Program-made: the position numbers and the translations under genes
DNA from: Gymnodinialimonas phycosphaerae
GTDB lineage: Bacteria > Pseudomonadota > Alphaproteobacteria > Rhodobacterales > Rhodobacteraceae
Reading direction: 5' to 3'
Length of the DNA stretch: 64,000 nucleotides
NCBI RefSeq assembly: GCF_019195455.1
Contig: NZ_JAIMBW010000001.1
Coordinates: forward strand, 1,116,001-1,180,000
Part shown: positions 37,819 through 49,430 of the stretch, one piece after another
Position numbering within the stretch: position 1 is the first letter of the stretch
How the letters are laid out: each line of letters begins with the position of its first letter
The notes under the pieces: generated by a model
Database searches by the model: none
Told to the model about the DNA's origin: nothing
Seen by the model: only the letters and a program-made list of their open reading frames with translations

Positions 37819-38052
37819 ATGGGCCTTGCGAACGACCTGGCCGAGAAACTCGCCATCGACGCCTGTGCGGCGGCGCTTGCGCTGGATGATGAGAGCCTTC
37901 CCGAAACGATCGCGCAGATCGTTGGTGCGTCCTCTCCGACCACGGAAGAACTCTACCGCACCGCCGTTCGCGTGATCCAGGCCGAGGCCCGGGCGCGCAA
38001 GGTCCTTGAAGCGACGCTCAAGGCGGCCGAGGATGCCGATACGTCTCCTTAG
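37819..38052 (+). CDS. Conserved hypothetical protein, 77 aa
   Basis: 77 aa, mostly helical and acidic (LAIDACAAALALDDESLPETIAQIVG, then RVIQAEARARKVLEATLKAAEDAD). There is no signal or membrane segment. It starts 4 bases after the hydrolase stop, so the two are co-transcribed. I do not recognise a family; the codon usage looks native. Confidence 0.7.
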   Translation: MGLANDLAEKLAIDACAAALALDDESLPETIAQIVGASSPTTEELYRTAVRVIQAEARARKVLEATLKAAEDADTSP

Positions 38053-38163
38053 GTTCTTGCCGAGTTTAGCACATCATCCCACCGCGCTAACTGTCCCGGC
38101 CAAATCACTCCGTCAGATCCGAGAGCTTGCACGGAGGCGCAGCGCGGCCCGTTTTCTGACGCT

Positions 38164-39738
38164 TTAGGCCGCGGCGATCGCGTCGTAACGCTGGCTTCCA
38201 TTGGGCTTCACCGTGAATTGGCGCAGCCTTTCGTTGAGTTCGACTGCCCCACTCGCGATCCGGCTTCCGGTCGCTGACAGCTCTTCCGTATTGACGGCAA
38301 TGTTTTGTATCACGGTCTCGATATCACTGAGGGTGCCCGCCAGATCGTTCACGGAGCCTGACTGCTCTGTGACCCTGGTCGACAGTTCATTCACATTGCG
38401 GCTTGCTTCTGCGACCGACCCTTCGATCTCATCAAGGGCTGTGCCTGCCCGATCGACCATTGTTGCGCCATCGGCGACCTGAGTGATGCTGTCCGAGATC
38501 AATCCTTTCACCTGGGTCGCCGCCTCTGAGGTCCGGTTGGCCAGCGCGCGAACTTCCGAGGCCACGACTGCAAAACCGGACCCGGCGGCACCTGCCCGCG
38601 CCGCTTCCACGCCGGCGTTGAGGGCGAGCAGATTGGTCTGGAAGGAAATATCCTCGATCACTGCAATGATCTTGCTGATTTCGCCCGACGAGGCCTTGAT
38701 ACGCGCCATCCCTTCTACTGCGGCGCGGACAATGCGCCCCCCTTCCGCAGCCTTCTGAGAGGCGGTTTCCGCCATGTCGCGCGCCATGTCGATGTTCTTT
38801 ACGGTCTGCTGCAAGGACGCCGTGATCTCTCGAATGGAATCGGCCGAAGTCGACACCTGGATCGCTTGCCCTTCAAGTTGCGTGGCAATCTCGCCGGTCT
38901 TATGCGCCGATACGGAGGCCTCGGAATCAACCTCTGCAACAAGCTCTATCGCCTCGGCCAACGTGTCGGAAACGATATCGAGAGCGCGGTTATAATCTGT
39001 CACGATTTGCTGGAAATGCGCGCCATGGGCATCCTCCAGGCGACGCGACAGATCCCGGCTTGCCATGGCACTCAGGTTCTCGGCCAAACGCGCCACGATC
39101 ATGGCCGATTGGGCCTTGGACTGCTCGGCCTCTTCGCGCATCCGGTCGGCCTGGTCTGCATTGGTTTCCGCAACCTCGCGCGCTTGAGCCGCGGCAAGGA
39201 CTGCGTCTTGTTTGGCGGCCTCTTGCTGATTTCGCGCCCGAATGGCCAGGATCAGGATGCCAACCTCCACCAGAACGATCACGGCATGAAAGGCCACGCG
39301 GATCAGATTGACCATCACGTCCGTTGACGGGAACACCAACGCGGGCATGAGCAGACCGAAACTCAGGTGATGTAGGGCGATGACGACGGTTGTGACCAGT
39401 AGGGCCGGAATGGAATTCGCCATGGCGACCACCGCGAGAGCCGCAAAGAAGAACATGTGACTGTCGACTTGAAACGCATTGCCCGCAAAGCACGAGGTAA
39501 ACACAATCGCCTGGCCCGCCAGGGCAACACTGGCAAGCGTGGCCCCCATGTGTCCGCCGATCCTGACACCGATGAAGGCCATCGCGCCCATGAAGACGCC
39601 AATGGCGATGAAGACCGCGGCATTCGCCCCGGTGATCTGGCATGTCACCGCGATGACGGGCACCATTGCAACGGCGAGGTTTCGTGTCATTTTGGCGCCG
39701 TAGAGTGATATCTCTGCCGCAAGGCTCAATTTACGCAT
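38164..39738 (-). CDS. Methyl-accepting chemotaxis protein with multi-TM sensor
   Basis: 524 aa. The first 180 residues have about six hydrophobic segments instead of the usual two with a periplasmic loop. A linker and coiled coil follow, then the conserved tip [39 protein letters not shown]. It senses a membrane or cytoplasmic cue and signals through CheA/CheW. No C-terminal methylesterase-binding pentapeptide is obvious. It overlaps the preceding 110-aa gene by 8 bases. Confidence 0.9.
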   Translation of the reverse strand: MRKLSLAAEISLYGAKMTRNLAVAMVPVIAVTCQITGANAAVFIAIGVFMGAMAFIGVRIGGHMGATLASVALAGQAIVFTSCFAGNAFQVDSHMFFFAALAVVAMANSIPALLVTTVVIALHHLSFGLLMPALVFPSTDVMVNLIRVAFHAVIVLVEVGILILAIRARNQQEAAKQDAVLAAAQAREVAETNADQADRMREEAEQSKAQSAMIVARLAENLSAMASRDLSRRLEDAHGAHFQQIVTDYNRALDIVSDTLAEAIELVAEVDSEASVSAHKTGEIATQLEGQAIQVSTSADSIREITASLQQTVKNIDMARDMAETASQKAAEGGRIVRAAVEGMARIKASSGEISKIIAVIEDISFQTNLLALNAGVEAARAGAAGSGFAVVASEVRALANRTSEAATQVKGLISDSITQVADGATMVDRAGTALDEIEGSVAEASRNVNELSTRVTEQSGSVNDLAGTLSDIETVIQNIAVNTEELSATGSRIASGAVELNERLRQFTVKPNGSQRYDAIAAA

Positions 39739-40063
39739 CTTCAGTTCCTGCCTGATACTCGTTCACATCGATCCCGCATAGTCGCGCGAGAACACTGCCG
39801 TCCAACACCGCCCAAGCCCCCAGATCGCGCGCAGCTTCCGGGGCCGAAAGCACGGCCAACACGCCAAAAGGTGCGCGCATCGGCCCAACCTCTTGGCCCC
39901 CCAATGTCGCGACGATGGCCGCCGCCCCCGCACTAGGGGCGATCACCAAGGCCACCTGCCCCGGTTCCGCAGGGCCCGACACAAGCAATGCGACCGGTGC
40001 GACAGCAAAGGCCACCAGGAGCGTCAGGTTCAAAAGGGCGCCGTGAAAGATAAGTTTCTTCAT
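39731..40063 (-). CDS. Small membrane-anchored hypothetical protein
   Basis: 110 aa from the ATG at 40063. The N-terminal hydrophobic segment [20 protein letters not shown] is an anchor or signal. The soluble part contains [37 protein letters not shown] do not recognise a family. It overlaps the chemoreceptor start by 8 bases, suggesting a shared transcript and possibly a helper to the receptor. Confidence 0.6.
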   Translation of the reverse strand: MKKLIFHGALLNLTLLVAFAVAPVALLVSGPAEPGQVALVIAPSAGAAAIVATLGGQEVGPMRAPFGVLAVLSAPEAARDLGAWAVLDGSVLARLCGIDVNEYQAGTEDA

Positions 40064-40120
40064 ACGCCTCCTATGCCAGCCAAACCTTAAGGACCGGTTT
40101 AACCGCGACACCGCGTCACC

Positions 40121-40137
40121 GGTATACAACGGTATAC
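40121..40137. promoter_or_regulatory. Direct repeat GGTATAC-N3-GGTATAC upstream of icd
   Basis: Two exact GGTATAC copies at 40121-40127 and 40131-40137 are spaced 10 bases apart, one helical turn, in the 141-base gap between divergent genes. GTATAC is itself palindromic. It could be an operator for a dimeric regulator of the monomeric icd gene. The role is inferred from spacing only. Confidence 0.3.
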
Positions 40138-40204
40138 CCCCTTCCCAGAGCGCCCCCCTTCCCCTAAACAGCCCCCAACGCACATCCGCCGAGAGGGACC
40201 TCCC

Positions 40205-42415
<2,211 letters not shown>

Positions 42416-42550
42416 TTCCTGACGACACGACGCGCATAGCCGTGCCGAGGGGGGCGGCCCGGCGATGCGTAGCGGCCTGCGGCCTTGATTCCACTCGGGC
42501 GCTTCGCTCTAACTTCATGCAACAGACTTCCTTCAACAGGACCTCCCAGA

Positions 42551-43765
42551 ATGACCAAAATCAAAGTCGAAAACCCCATCGTCGAGATGGACGGCGACGA
42601 GATGACCCGGATTATCTGGGCCTTCATCAAGGAAAAGCTGATCCTGCCCTATCTGGACATCGATCTGCTTTACTATGATCTGGGCATCGAGGAACGCGAC
42701 CGTACCAACGACCAGATCACCGTGGATGCGGCCAACAAGACCAAGGAAGTCGGCGTGGCGGTCAAATGCGCCACCATCACCCCCGATGAAGCCCGCGTTG
42801 AAGAGTTTGGGCTGAAGGAAATGTGGCGTTCCCCCAATGGCACGATCCGCAACATTCTGGGCGGCGTGATCTTTCGTCAGCCGATCATCTGCAAGAACGT
42901 CCCCCGCCTTGTGCCGGGCTGGACCAAACCGATTGTTGTTGGCCGTCATGCGTTTGGCGATCAATACAAAGCCACCGACATGAAGTTTCCGGGTGCAGGT
43001 ACGCTGACCATGAAGTTCACCGGCGACGATGGCACGGTAGAAGAGCGCGAGGTCTATAAGGCCGACGGCCCCGGCGTCTTCATGTCGATGTACAACATCG
43101 ACGCCTCCATTTACGACTTCGCCCGCGCGTCGTTGAATTATGGCCTCAACCTTGGCTGGCCCGTCTATCTATCGACCAAGAATACCATTCTTAAACAATA
43201 CGATGGCCGCTTCCTTGAGATCTTCGCCGAGGTCTATGAGGCCGAATTCAAAGACGCGTTCGAGGAGGCAGGCATCTGGTACGAGCATCGCCTGATCGAC
43301 GACATGGTCGCCTGTGCGATCAAGTGGAACGGCGGGTTTGTGTGGGCCTGCAAGAACTACGACGGCGACGTTCAGTCCGATGTGGTCGCGCAGGGCTTCG
43401 GCTCGCTTGGCATGATGGCCTCGGTCCTGATGACGCCCGACGGCAAGATCGTGGAATCGGAAGCCGCCCATGGCACCGTCACGCGCCACTTCCGCAACCA
43501 TCAGGAGGGCAAAGCGACTTCCACCAATTCCATCGCCTCGATCTACGCCTGGACCGGCGGGCTGAAGCATCGCGCCAAGCTGGACGACAACGCGCGGCTT
43601 CTGGAATTTGCAGAAACGCTGGAGCGGGTCATCGTGGAAACGGTTGAGGCCGGCCACATGACCAAGGACCTCGCCCTGCTGGTCGGCCCCGATCAAGGCT
43701 GGCTGACCACGATGGGGTTCCTTGAGAAGATCGACGAGAACCTGCAAGCGGCCCTCAACGGCTAG
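42551..43765 (+). CDS. icd: NADP-dependent isocitrate dehydrogenase, homodimeric type
   Basis: 404 aa. It starts [20 protein letters not shown] and carries isocitrate-binding [30 protein letters not shown] and the catalytic Lys/Asp region [30 protein letters not shown], all typical of the eukaryote-like subfamily II. It makes the same product as the upstream monomeric enzyme by unrelated sequence. The start at 42551 follows AGGACCTCCC. Confidence 0.96.
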   Translation: MTKIKVENPIVEMDGDEMTRIIWAFIKEKLILPYLDIDLLYYDLGIEERDRTNDQITVDAANKTKEVGVAVKCATITPDEARVEEFGLKEMWRSPNGTIRNILGGVIFRQPIICKNVPRLVPGWTKPIVVGRHAFGDQYKATDMKFPGAGTLTMKFTGDDGTVEEREVYKADGPGVFMSMYNIDASIYDFARASLNYGLNLGWPVYLSTKNTILKQYDGRFLEIFAEVYEAEFKDAFEEAGIWYEHRLIDDMVACAIKWNGGFVWACKNYDGDVQSDVVAQGFGSLGMMASVLMTPDGKIVESEAAHGTVTRHFRNHQEGKATSTNSIASIYAWTGGLKHRAKLDDNARLLEFAETLERVIVETVEAGHMTKDLALLVGPDQGWLTTMGFLEKIDENLQAALNG

Positions 43766-43862
43766 CGGCGCACGGGTCGGCTGGTCTGCCAAGGCCAGCC
43801 GCACAACCTGCTGGTTCCCGCCATTTCTGCGCGACGGCGCTGCGTGATACGCGGCACCCCTT

Positions 43863-44210
43863 ATGCAGGAACGCCGTAGAAAGCCCGCAGAAAGCCCCAT
43901 GTCCGCGTCCAGACCACCCCGCCGCCGCGCCCTGCGCCTCTTCCTGATGCTTTTCTGGGCAGCGCTATGCGGACTTGCTCTTTTTGGCCTCATCTTCCTC
44001 GGGTTGGTCGTCTATGGGGAAATTCGGTTCGTCATCCTTGACTGCGGCCCCCGCTATGAGTGGTCCGAGGCCAATTATTGCGCCTGCTCTGATATTGAGG
44101 AAACCAACCCGATGTTCCTGCTGCTCGGCCTACAAACGATCCTGCCCCTCGCCGTATCGCTGCTGATCCGCTTCATCGCACGCCGGACGCAGGCAAGCTC
44201 TCCGTCATAA
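43863..44210 (+). CDS. Two-helix membrane protein of unknown function
   Basis: 115 aa (or 103 from the ATG at 43899). A basic N-terminus is followed by the helix LFLMLFWAALCGLALFGLIFLGLVVYG, then a short loop with three cysteines (LDCGPRYEW, NYCACSDIEETNP), and the helix MFLLLGLQTILPLAVSLLIRF. The loop may be periplasmic and disulfide-bonded. I do not recognise a family. It stands alone after icd. Confidence 0.55.
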   Translation: MQERRRKPAESPMSASRPPRRRALRLFLMLFWAALCGLALFGLIFLGLVVYGEIRFVILDCGPRYEWSEANYCACSDIEETNPMFLLLGLQTILPLAVSLLIRFIARRTQASSPS

Positions 44211-44259
44211 TTTCGCTACGCAGACCCATTACGACCGCCTAATTCAAGGCGGAGGCCCC

Positions 44260-44664
44260 ATGATCGTCATCCATCACAACCCTGATTGCGGCACCTCGCG
44301 CAATGCGCTTGCCAGCATCCGCGCCACAGGCGCGGAGCCTGTCGTGATCGAATACCTGAAAACCGGCTGGACGCGCGGGCAGCTTCTGGGCCTTTTCGCC
44401 GCTGCGGATATCACCCCGCGAGAGGCGCTGCGAACCAGCAAATCCCCTGCCGAATCCCTTGGCCTGACCGATCCCGCCGTCACGGACGATGCCCTGTTGG
44501 ACGCCATGGTCGCCGATCCGATCCTTGCGAACCGTCCTCTCGTCTGCACCCCCAAGGGTGTGGCCTTGTGCCGTCCAACTGTGAACGTCGTCACCCTGTT
44601 GCCCGCCCCGCCCACAGGTCCGGTTCATGACGCCAAGGGCGCTCAAATCTGGCCCGCGCCGTAA
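44260..44664 (+). CDS. arsC: ArsC-family arsenate reductase
   Basis: 134 aa thioredoxin-fold protein. Cys10 lies in HHNPDCGTSRN, and the later LVCTPKGVALCRPT matches the ArsC LVRPIVV-like block. Members reduce arsenate with glutathione/glutaredoxin, but some (YffB/Spx-like) do not. No arsenic pump or repressor is adjacent, so the resistance role is uncertain. Confidence 0.82.
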   Translation: MIVIHHNPDCGTSRNALASIRATGAEPVVIEYLKTGWTRGQLLGLFAAADITPREALRTSKSPAESLGLTDPAVTDDALLDAMVADPILANRPLVCTPKGVALCRPTVNVVTLLPAPPTGPVHDAKGAQIWPAP

Positions 44665-44678
44665 CGCTGACCCGCCCG

Positions 44679-45089
44679 TCAGCGCTGTATCGTGCGCAGA
44701 TATTCCGCCAGTGCCACCAGATCCGCCGGGATCGGCGTGCCGACCCCCTCCTCCACTTCCACCACGACCGTCGGCCCCAGATCACCCGCGCCGAATTCAG
44801 GCATTGTGCGTTCGGGGTCGATATGCCCGACCGAGCCATAGATGGTCGCCAGTGTTGCGATCTCAGGAAACACACCACCATTGCGCTGCGACAGAAGGCT
44901 CAGGTCCGGCGGCGGCGTCCAGTCGCGGCTTGGCCCGTCGTAGCCCCGTCCCTGCGGGCCATGGCAGGCCGCGCAATTCTCGGCGAACAAGCTGGCCCCA
45001 TTTGCAGCGCTGACGCGGTCATCGAGGACCGGCGTGCAGCCCGCGGCAAGAAGCCCTGCCACGGCTCCGATCAGAGGCGCAATCTTCAT
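44679..45089 (-). CDS. c-type cytochrome lipoprotein
   Basis: 136 aa from the ATG at 45089. The lipobox LLAAGC places lipidation at Cys18. Heme binds at CAACH (Cys39, Cys42, His43), with Met96 in ERTMPEFG as the probable second ligand, so it is a small class I cytochrome anchored to the membrane on the periplasmic side. Its redox partners are unknown. It converges on arsC with 14 bases between stops. Confidence 0.88.
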   Translation of the reverse strand: MKIAPLIGAVAGLLAAGCTPVLDDRVSAANGASLFAENCAACHGPQGRGYDGPSRDWTPPPDLSLLSQRNGGVFPEIATLATIYGSVGHIDPERTMPEFGAGDLGPTVVVEVEEGVGTPIPADLVALAEYLRTIQR

Positions 45090-45534
45090 GTCGTCGACTC
45101 CCATGTCATGTCTGCCCGATGCTATGCCATCGCGGCTATCTTGCATTTGACATGGATCATGCGCGGCAGCTTGGGTGCCCCGGTTATGGACCTTGGCCGA
45201 GAGATCCGCGATGATCTTGTGCGTCTTCGCTTCAAAGAACCAAAGTGGGGTTGAGGGAGCCAGCGTTCATCACTTTGAAGATCATATCGGGGCCGCCTGC
45301 TGCGCAGTATTCCACTTGAACGGCCGCGCCCGATGCGGGTCTTCACTCCAATTTGACCGCCACTATTGGACGACAGAAGGCCGCGCCTTCAAACGTGTCG
45401 AAATGACAGGTGTTGACCCTACAAACGCCCGCATCCCTGCCCGATTGCAATGACGTTGCGGCGTGACGGAGGTGTTGCAGGAGGTGTCGAAGGAGGGCAC
45501 CGCCCTCCCCCTTTAGCTGCAAAAGATCAATGCT
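45090..45534. other. Intergenic stretch with no assigned gene
   Basis: 445 bases between the cytochrome and acuI genes. Short open frames exist on both strands (for example 45175-45453 plus, 45122-45346 minus) but none has a convincing start signal or recognisable protein motif. The frame reading KIIADLSAKVHNRG on the minus strand near 45180-45220 may be a gene remnant. No strong hairpin or terminator was seen. Confidence 0.4.
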
Positions 45535-46527
45535 TTAGGCGTTCACATCCACCACAACACGGCCCCGGACGCCGCCCTTCAGGATGGCACGGCCCAGATC
45601 AGGCACATCGGCCAGCGTCGCGGGTTTCACCATCGCCTCCAGCTTGTCCATCGGCAGATCCTTGGCGATCGCCTCCCAGGCGCGGACACGGTTGGCATAG
45701 GGCTGCATGACGCTGTCGATGCCCAACAGGTTGACGCCCCTCAGCAGAAACGGAATGACCGTCGCCGGAAGTCCGGCACCGCCCGCAAGCCCCACCGCCG
45801 CGACAGAGGCGCCGTACTTCATTTGCCCCAGAACGCGCGCCAGCATATCGCCACCCACCGCATCGACACAGCCGGCCCAGGTCTCGGCTTCCAGAGGCCG
45901 TTTGACGGTTTCATTGATCTCTTCACGTGCCACGATGCGGGTGGCCCCAAGGGATTTCAGGTAGTCCGCCTGCTCGGGCCGCCCCGTCACGGCGGCGACA
46001 TCGTGGCCGCGCGCAGCAAGGATCGCAGTCGCGACCGAGCCCACGCCACCGGCGGCGCCAGTCACCAGAACCTCACCATTTCCGGTTTTTAGCCCATGAT
46101 CTTCAAGTGCCATGACCGCCAACATCGCCGTAAACCCGGCGGTGCCCACGGCCATCGCCTGACGGGTCGTCAACCCGTCGGGCAGCGGCACCAGCCAATC
46201 GGCGTTCACACGGGCCTTTTGCGCGTACCCGCCCCAGTGCATCTCGCCCACCCGCCAGCCGGTCAGCACAACCTTGTCGCCCACGGAATACCTCGCATCA
46301 TCAGAGGTTTCCACGGTGCCGCTGAAGTCGATCCCCGGCACATGCGGATAAGTGCGCACCAACCCGCCGCCGGGGCCAACACAGAGACCGTCCTTGTAGT
46401 TGAGGGTGGAATACTCCACCGCGACCGTCACATTGCCCTCGGGCAGGCGATCCTCGGTGATGGCCTGGACAGAGGCGCTGGTCTTGCCCTCGTCGTCTTT
46501 CTCCACGATCAGTGCATTGAACGTCAT
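45535..46527 (-). CDS. acuI: Acrylyl-CoA reductase AcuI (MDR family)
   Basis: 330 aa medium-chain reductase without structural zinc. STLNYKDGL is the active-site/substrate segment and VLVTGAAGGVGSVATAIL the NADPH-binding fold. AcuI reduces acrylyl-CoA to propionyl-CoA, removing a toxic product of DMSP breakdown. It follows dmdA by 43 bases on the same strand, the same order I recall for Ruegeria pomeroyi, and this context distinguishes it from a generic YhdH quinone oxidoreductase. The start was chosen at 46527 behind a GGATGAAGAG site. Confidence 0.92.
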   Translation of the reverse strand: MTFNALIVEKDDEGKTSASVQAITEDRLPEGNVTVAVEYSTLNYKDGLCVGPGGGLVRTYPHVPGIDFSGTVETSDDARYSVGDKVVLTGWRVGEMHWGGYAQKARVNADWLVPLPDGLTTRQAMAVGTAGFTAMLAVMALEDHGLKTGNGEVLVTGAAGGVGSVATAILAARGHDVAAVTGRPEQADYLKSLGATRIVAREEINETVKRPLEAETWAGCVDAVGGDMLARVLGQMKYGASVAAVGLAGGAGLPATVIPFLLRGVNLLGIDSVMQPYANRVRAWEAIAKDLPMDKLEAMVKPATLADVPDLGRAILKGGVRGRVVVDVNA

Positions 46528-46570
46528 CTCTTCATCCTTTACTTCATGATTGCCGCGTAAGCGCCTGCAA

Positions 46571-47674
46571 TCAAATCCAAAAACTTTCGCGCACCTCGGC
46601 GGGCAGCAGCCCGCTTGGGGATTGCACATGCAGTTGAGTGCCCTCATCCCAGTGGGTCATGCGCACCATGCCAATGGCAACCCCCTCGCTGTAATCCGGG
46701 CTATAGGCGGCCGAGGTCACTTGTCCCACCCGCTTCTTGCCCGCCATCAGCGGCCACGCCCTGTCACACGACGGCAGGGCCTTGGTGTCAATCGCAATGG
46801 CCCGAATTTGCTGCACCGGCCCCTCTTTCGCCACCCGCAGAAGCGCGTCGCGGCCGATACACCCCACCGCCGTGGCGGTGTTGCAGAAGCGGCCAAGGCC
46901 GCATTCATGGGGCGTATTGTCATCGGTCATGTCGTTGCCATAGCTCAACAAGCCGCCCTCGATCCGCTCGATCGCGTTGGGGCATCCGGCCTGGACATCA
47001 AGGTCGCGGCCCGCCTCCATCAGCGCGTTCCACAGCGGCATGCCGACATCCCAGCCCTCCACGTAGATCTCGAACCCACCCTGCTTGGAATAGCCCGAGC
47101 GGGCGATAACCATGTCATGGCCCTGGAAATCGAACCAGCCGAAGCGGAAGAACCGGATATCCCGGACCGCATCGCCAAAGACACGCGCCATCAACTCATC
47201 GGCTTTGGGGCCCTGGACGGCCAACGGCGACACGTCTGGCTCGTCCACCAGAACGTCAAGGCGATAGCCTTGGGCGACGCCCTTGACCCAAAACAGCAAA
47301 TCGCTGTCCGCGATAGAGATCCACCAGCGATCCTCGGCCAGTTTCAGAACCACCGGATCGTTCAGCATCCCGCCCGTCTCATCGACGACGGGCATGTAGT
47401 AGCATTGGCCCGGCAGCATGCCACGCAGATCGCGCGGGGTCAGCATTTGCACAAGGCGACCCGCATCGGGGCCACGGACTTCGACCTGACGCTCGACCGA
47501 GACATCCCAAAGCTGCACCGCAGATTTCAGGTGCGCGTAGTCCTCTTCGACCGTGCGAAACATGGTGGGCAACAACATGCGGTTGTAGACCGTGTAGGCT
47601 TTGACACCGGCGGCCTCGACACCGTCGGAAAACGGCGTGCGGCGCAGGCGACGAGAGGGGGAGATCAGGGCCAT
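46571..47674 (-). CDS. dmdA: Dimethylsulfoniopropionate demethylase DmdA
   Basis: 367 aa of the GcvT/aminomethyltransferase fold. It closely tracks the Ruegeria pomeroyi DmdA as I remember it: SPSRRLRRTPFSDGVEAAGVKAYTVYN at the N-terminus, DVSPLAVQGPKADELMARVFGDAVRDIRFFRF, SGYSKQGGFEIYVEG, GCPNAIERIEGGLLSYGNDMT and VREFW-like VRESFWI at the end. It moves a methyl from DMSP to tetrahydrofolate, yielding methylmercaptopropionate. Glycine-cleavage GcvT is unlikely because no gcv genes are near and the DmdA-specific blocks are present. Confidence 0.94.
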   Translation of the reverse strand: MALISPSRRLRRTPFSDGVEAAGVKAYTVYNRMLLPTMFRTVEEDYAHLKSAVQLWDVSVERQVEVRGPDAGRLVQMLTPRDLRGMLPGQCYYMPVVDETGGMLNDPVVLKLAEDRWWISIADSDLLFWVKGVAQGYRLDVLVDEPDVSPLAVQGPKADELMARVFGDAVRDIRFFRFGWFDFQGHDMVIARSGYSKQGGFEIYVEGWDVGMPLWNALMEAGRDLDVQAGCPNAIERIEGGLLSYGNDMTDDNTPHECGLGRFCNTATAVGCIGRDALLRVAKEGPVQQIRAIAIDTKALPSCDRAWPLMAGKKRVGQVTSAAYSPDYSEGVAIGMVRMTHWDEGTQLHVQSPSGLLPAEVRESFWI

Positions 47675-47749
47675 GGGGGGGTCTCCTTACCTTGGCAGGA
47701 CAGGGGCTTGCGGGATAGGGTGGCGCCATTGCAACCCATAGGACGTTTG

Positions 47750-48235
47750 ATGAGACATTTTACCTTGGCCGCGCTGGCGGCGCTGCTGATCGCGCCCGCG
47801 GCCCACGCGCAGCAAAGCCCCGAGCATTCCGCCGAGGCCGTGGCATCGGCCGTGCTGCACGCCTATCGCGCACAGGAAATCACGCAGTTGATGGCCCACA
47901 TGAACCAGACCAACCAATCTTTCGTCGAGGCCTACGCGGAAAATCCTGACCAGTTCGAAGAGATGTTCACCGGCACCCGGTCCCAGGCTGGCGTGATGTG
48001 GGACGGGTTCATCTTCCCCGCGCGCTACTCCGTCGAGCCAGACGGGACGTCGCAAGCGGTGATCCCTTTCGCCGTGGAGACGACCAGTGGCTTCGCCCCC
48101 CTGGCCGATGTCAGCGCGGGCCGCCTGATCGCCGTCGTTCTCACCCTCGACAGCCCCGAGGACACCACATGGGGTTTTGAGGACGTCAACTATATCCCGC
48201 ACAGCACCTACACGGGCCTGCTCGACGCGCTCTAG
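47750..48235 (+). CDS. Periplasmic hypothetical protein
   Basis: 161 aa from the ATG at 47750. The signal peptide is MRHFTLAALAALLIAPAAHA. The mature part (VASAVLHAYRAQEITQLMAHMNQTNQ and a VIPFAVETTSGFAPLADV segment) looks like a small alpha+beta fold, but I do not recognise a family. It is divergent from dmdA over 75 bases, which should hold promoters for both, and its stop overlaps that of DinB. Confidence 0.7.
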   Translation: MRHFTLAALAALLIAPAAHAQQSPEHSAEAVASAVLHAYRAQEITQLMAHMNQTNQSFVEAYAENPDQFEEMFTGTRSQAGVMWDGFIFPARYSVEPDGTSQAVIPFAVETTSGFAPLADVSAGRLIAVVLTLDSPEDTTWGFEDVNYIPHSTYTGLLDAL

Positions 48236-48756
48236 ATCCATTCCGGCACCTCCGCCGGCATGAACGGAATGTCCGTGTCGGTGGGGGTGACGCCAAGGCT
48301 GGTCAACATCTGGTGCACCTGGCCGCGATGATGGGTCTGATGGTTGAAAATCTGCATCACGCAGATCGCGCGCGACATCGTCATGTCCCGCTTCAGGCTG
48401 CCGGAATACCACGTCAAATCGCCCTCGAAATCGCTGTCGTCCGTGGACCAGGCCCAGGCCGCGATCCGCGCGTCCAATTGCGGGCGACCGGCCATCAGGG
48501 CGGGCCAGTCGTACGCCGTGGCGGTGTCAGACCCCACGAGTGCAGACACCGGCCCTTCGCCGCCGTCAAAGCGCGAGATCCACAGGGTATCGCCCCACAT
48601 CAGGTGGCTAAGCGTGCCTTGGATGCTGCCCCAGAACGCACCACGATCCGCGTCGCGCTGTTCTTGCGACAGGGCGTCGGCGGCCTGGAACATCCATTGG
48701 TTCTGCCACGCGTTGTAGCGCGCCATGTGGCGGGCGTAATCGGGACCAATCATCAT
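48232..48756 (-). CDS. DinB-family four-helix metal-binding protein
   Basis: 174 aa from tandem ATGs at 48756/48753. Metal-binding histidines are seen in TLSHLMWGD (helix 2) and IFNHQTHHRGQVHQML (helix 4), the DinB/YfiT pattern. MARYNAWQNQWMFQAAD is the typical first helix. Members may be thiol-dependent S-transferases, but the role is unproven. It lies 7 bases after the DUF1326 stop, at the end of a three-gene operon. Confidence 0.85.
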   Translation of the reverse strand: MMIGPDYARHMARYNAWQNQWMFQAADALSQEQRDADRGAFWGSIQGTLSHLMWGDTLWISRFDGGEGPVSALVGSDTATAYDWPALMAGRPQLDARIAAWAWSTDDSDFEGDLTWYSGSLKRDMTMSRAICVMQIFNHQTHHRGQVHQMLTSLGVTPTDTDIPFMPAEVPEWI

Positions 48757-48763
48757 GCTGGCC

Positions 48764-49417
48764 CTACTTGCCCTGAGGTCCGACCCAGTCGATCTGGCAA
48801 ATCTCGGCCGAGCGGCCATCGAAATCCCAGACCCGGCCGAAGGCACGGACACGGCCCTTGGTGGCGGTGGCGACGGTGATGTCGGGACCCATCCAATAAT
48901 CGGTATTGGTGACCACCTGATCGGCGCCATTCTTGCCCGGCACAGGCACGATCTCGCCCTGGATCTTCTTGCCGACCATCAGGCGGCGGGCGTTGCCCTC
49001 GGTCTCGAAGGTGACGGGCGCGCGTTCAGCGCCCAGAAACTCGCTGACCAGAACGCCGAAGAGGCCCGTGGTGCCCCGCGCCTTGCCGGTGAAGATGTTG
49101 ATCAGGCCGTCATAGGCCGCCTCGTTGGCACGCTCATCGATATAGGCTGCCGCTTTCCAGTTGCCGCGTGCCATCAGGCCGGGGATCTCCAGCACCAGCC
49201 CGACGTTCAGGCCGCTGATATCCTCATCGCCGTAGAACCCTTCATCGATGCGGATGCCCGACCATGCCTGGCAATAGCCTTCCGTGGGCGCATGTTTGCC
49301 AAGGCTGATCACGCAGGGGCAGAACACGGTGCAGTTGCAATTCAGGATCAACTCGCCCTTGATTGCCCAGGGGACCTGGCCAACGGGGGTTTCCATCACG
49401 GCGTCTGTTTGTGCCAT
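48764..49417 (-). CDS. DUF1326 cysteine-rich protein
   Basis: 217 aa, soluble. The N-terminus GELILNCNCTVFCPCVISLG, with Cys27, Cys29, Cys33, Cys35 and Cys49, is the DUF1326 signature and probably binds a metal. The rest is a beta-rich fold with WVGPQGK at the end. It is 13 bases after the DUF2182 gene, and the two families commonly occur together. Function is unknown. Confidence 0.85.
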   Translation of the reverse strand: MAQTDAVMETPVGQVPWAIKGELILNCNCTVFCPCVISLGKHAPTEGYCQAWSGIRIDEGFYGDEDISGLNVGLVLEIPGLMARGNWKAAAYIDERANEAAYDGLINIFTGKARGTTGLFGVLVSEFLGAERAPVTFETEGNARRLMVGKKIQGEIVPVPGKNGADQVVTNTDYWMGPDITVATATKGRVRAFGRVWDFDGRSAEICQIDWVGPQGK

Positions 49418-49430
49418 ATCTAAATCTCCT

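Noticed and set aside
46571-47674. Glycine cleavage T protein
   Set aside because: The fold is the same, but the blocks and the acuI neighbour match DmdA and no gcv genes are near.
46550-47749. Plus-strand extension upstream of the periplasmic protein
   Set aside because: It is antisense to dmdA, and the signal peptide starts at 47750.
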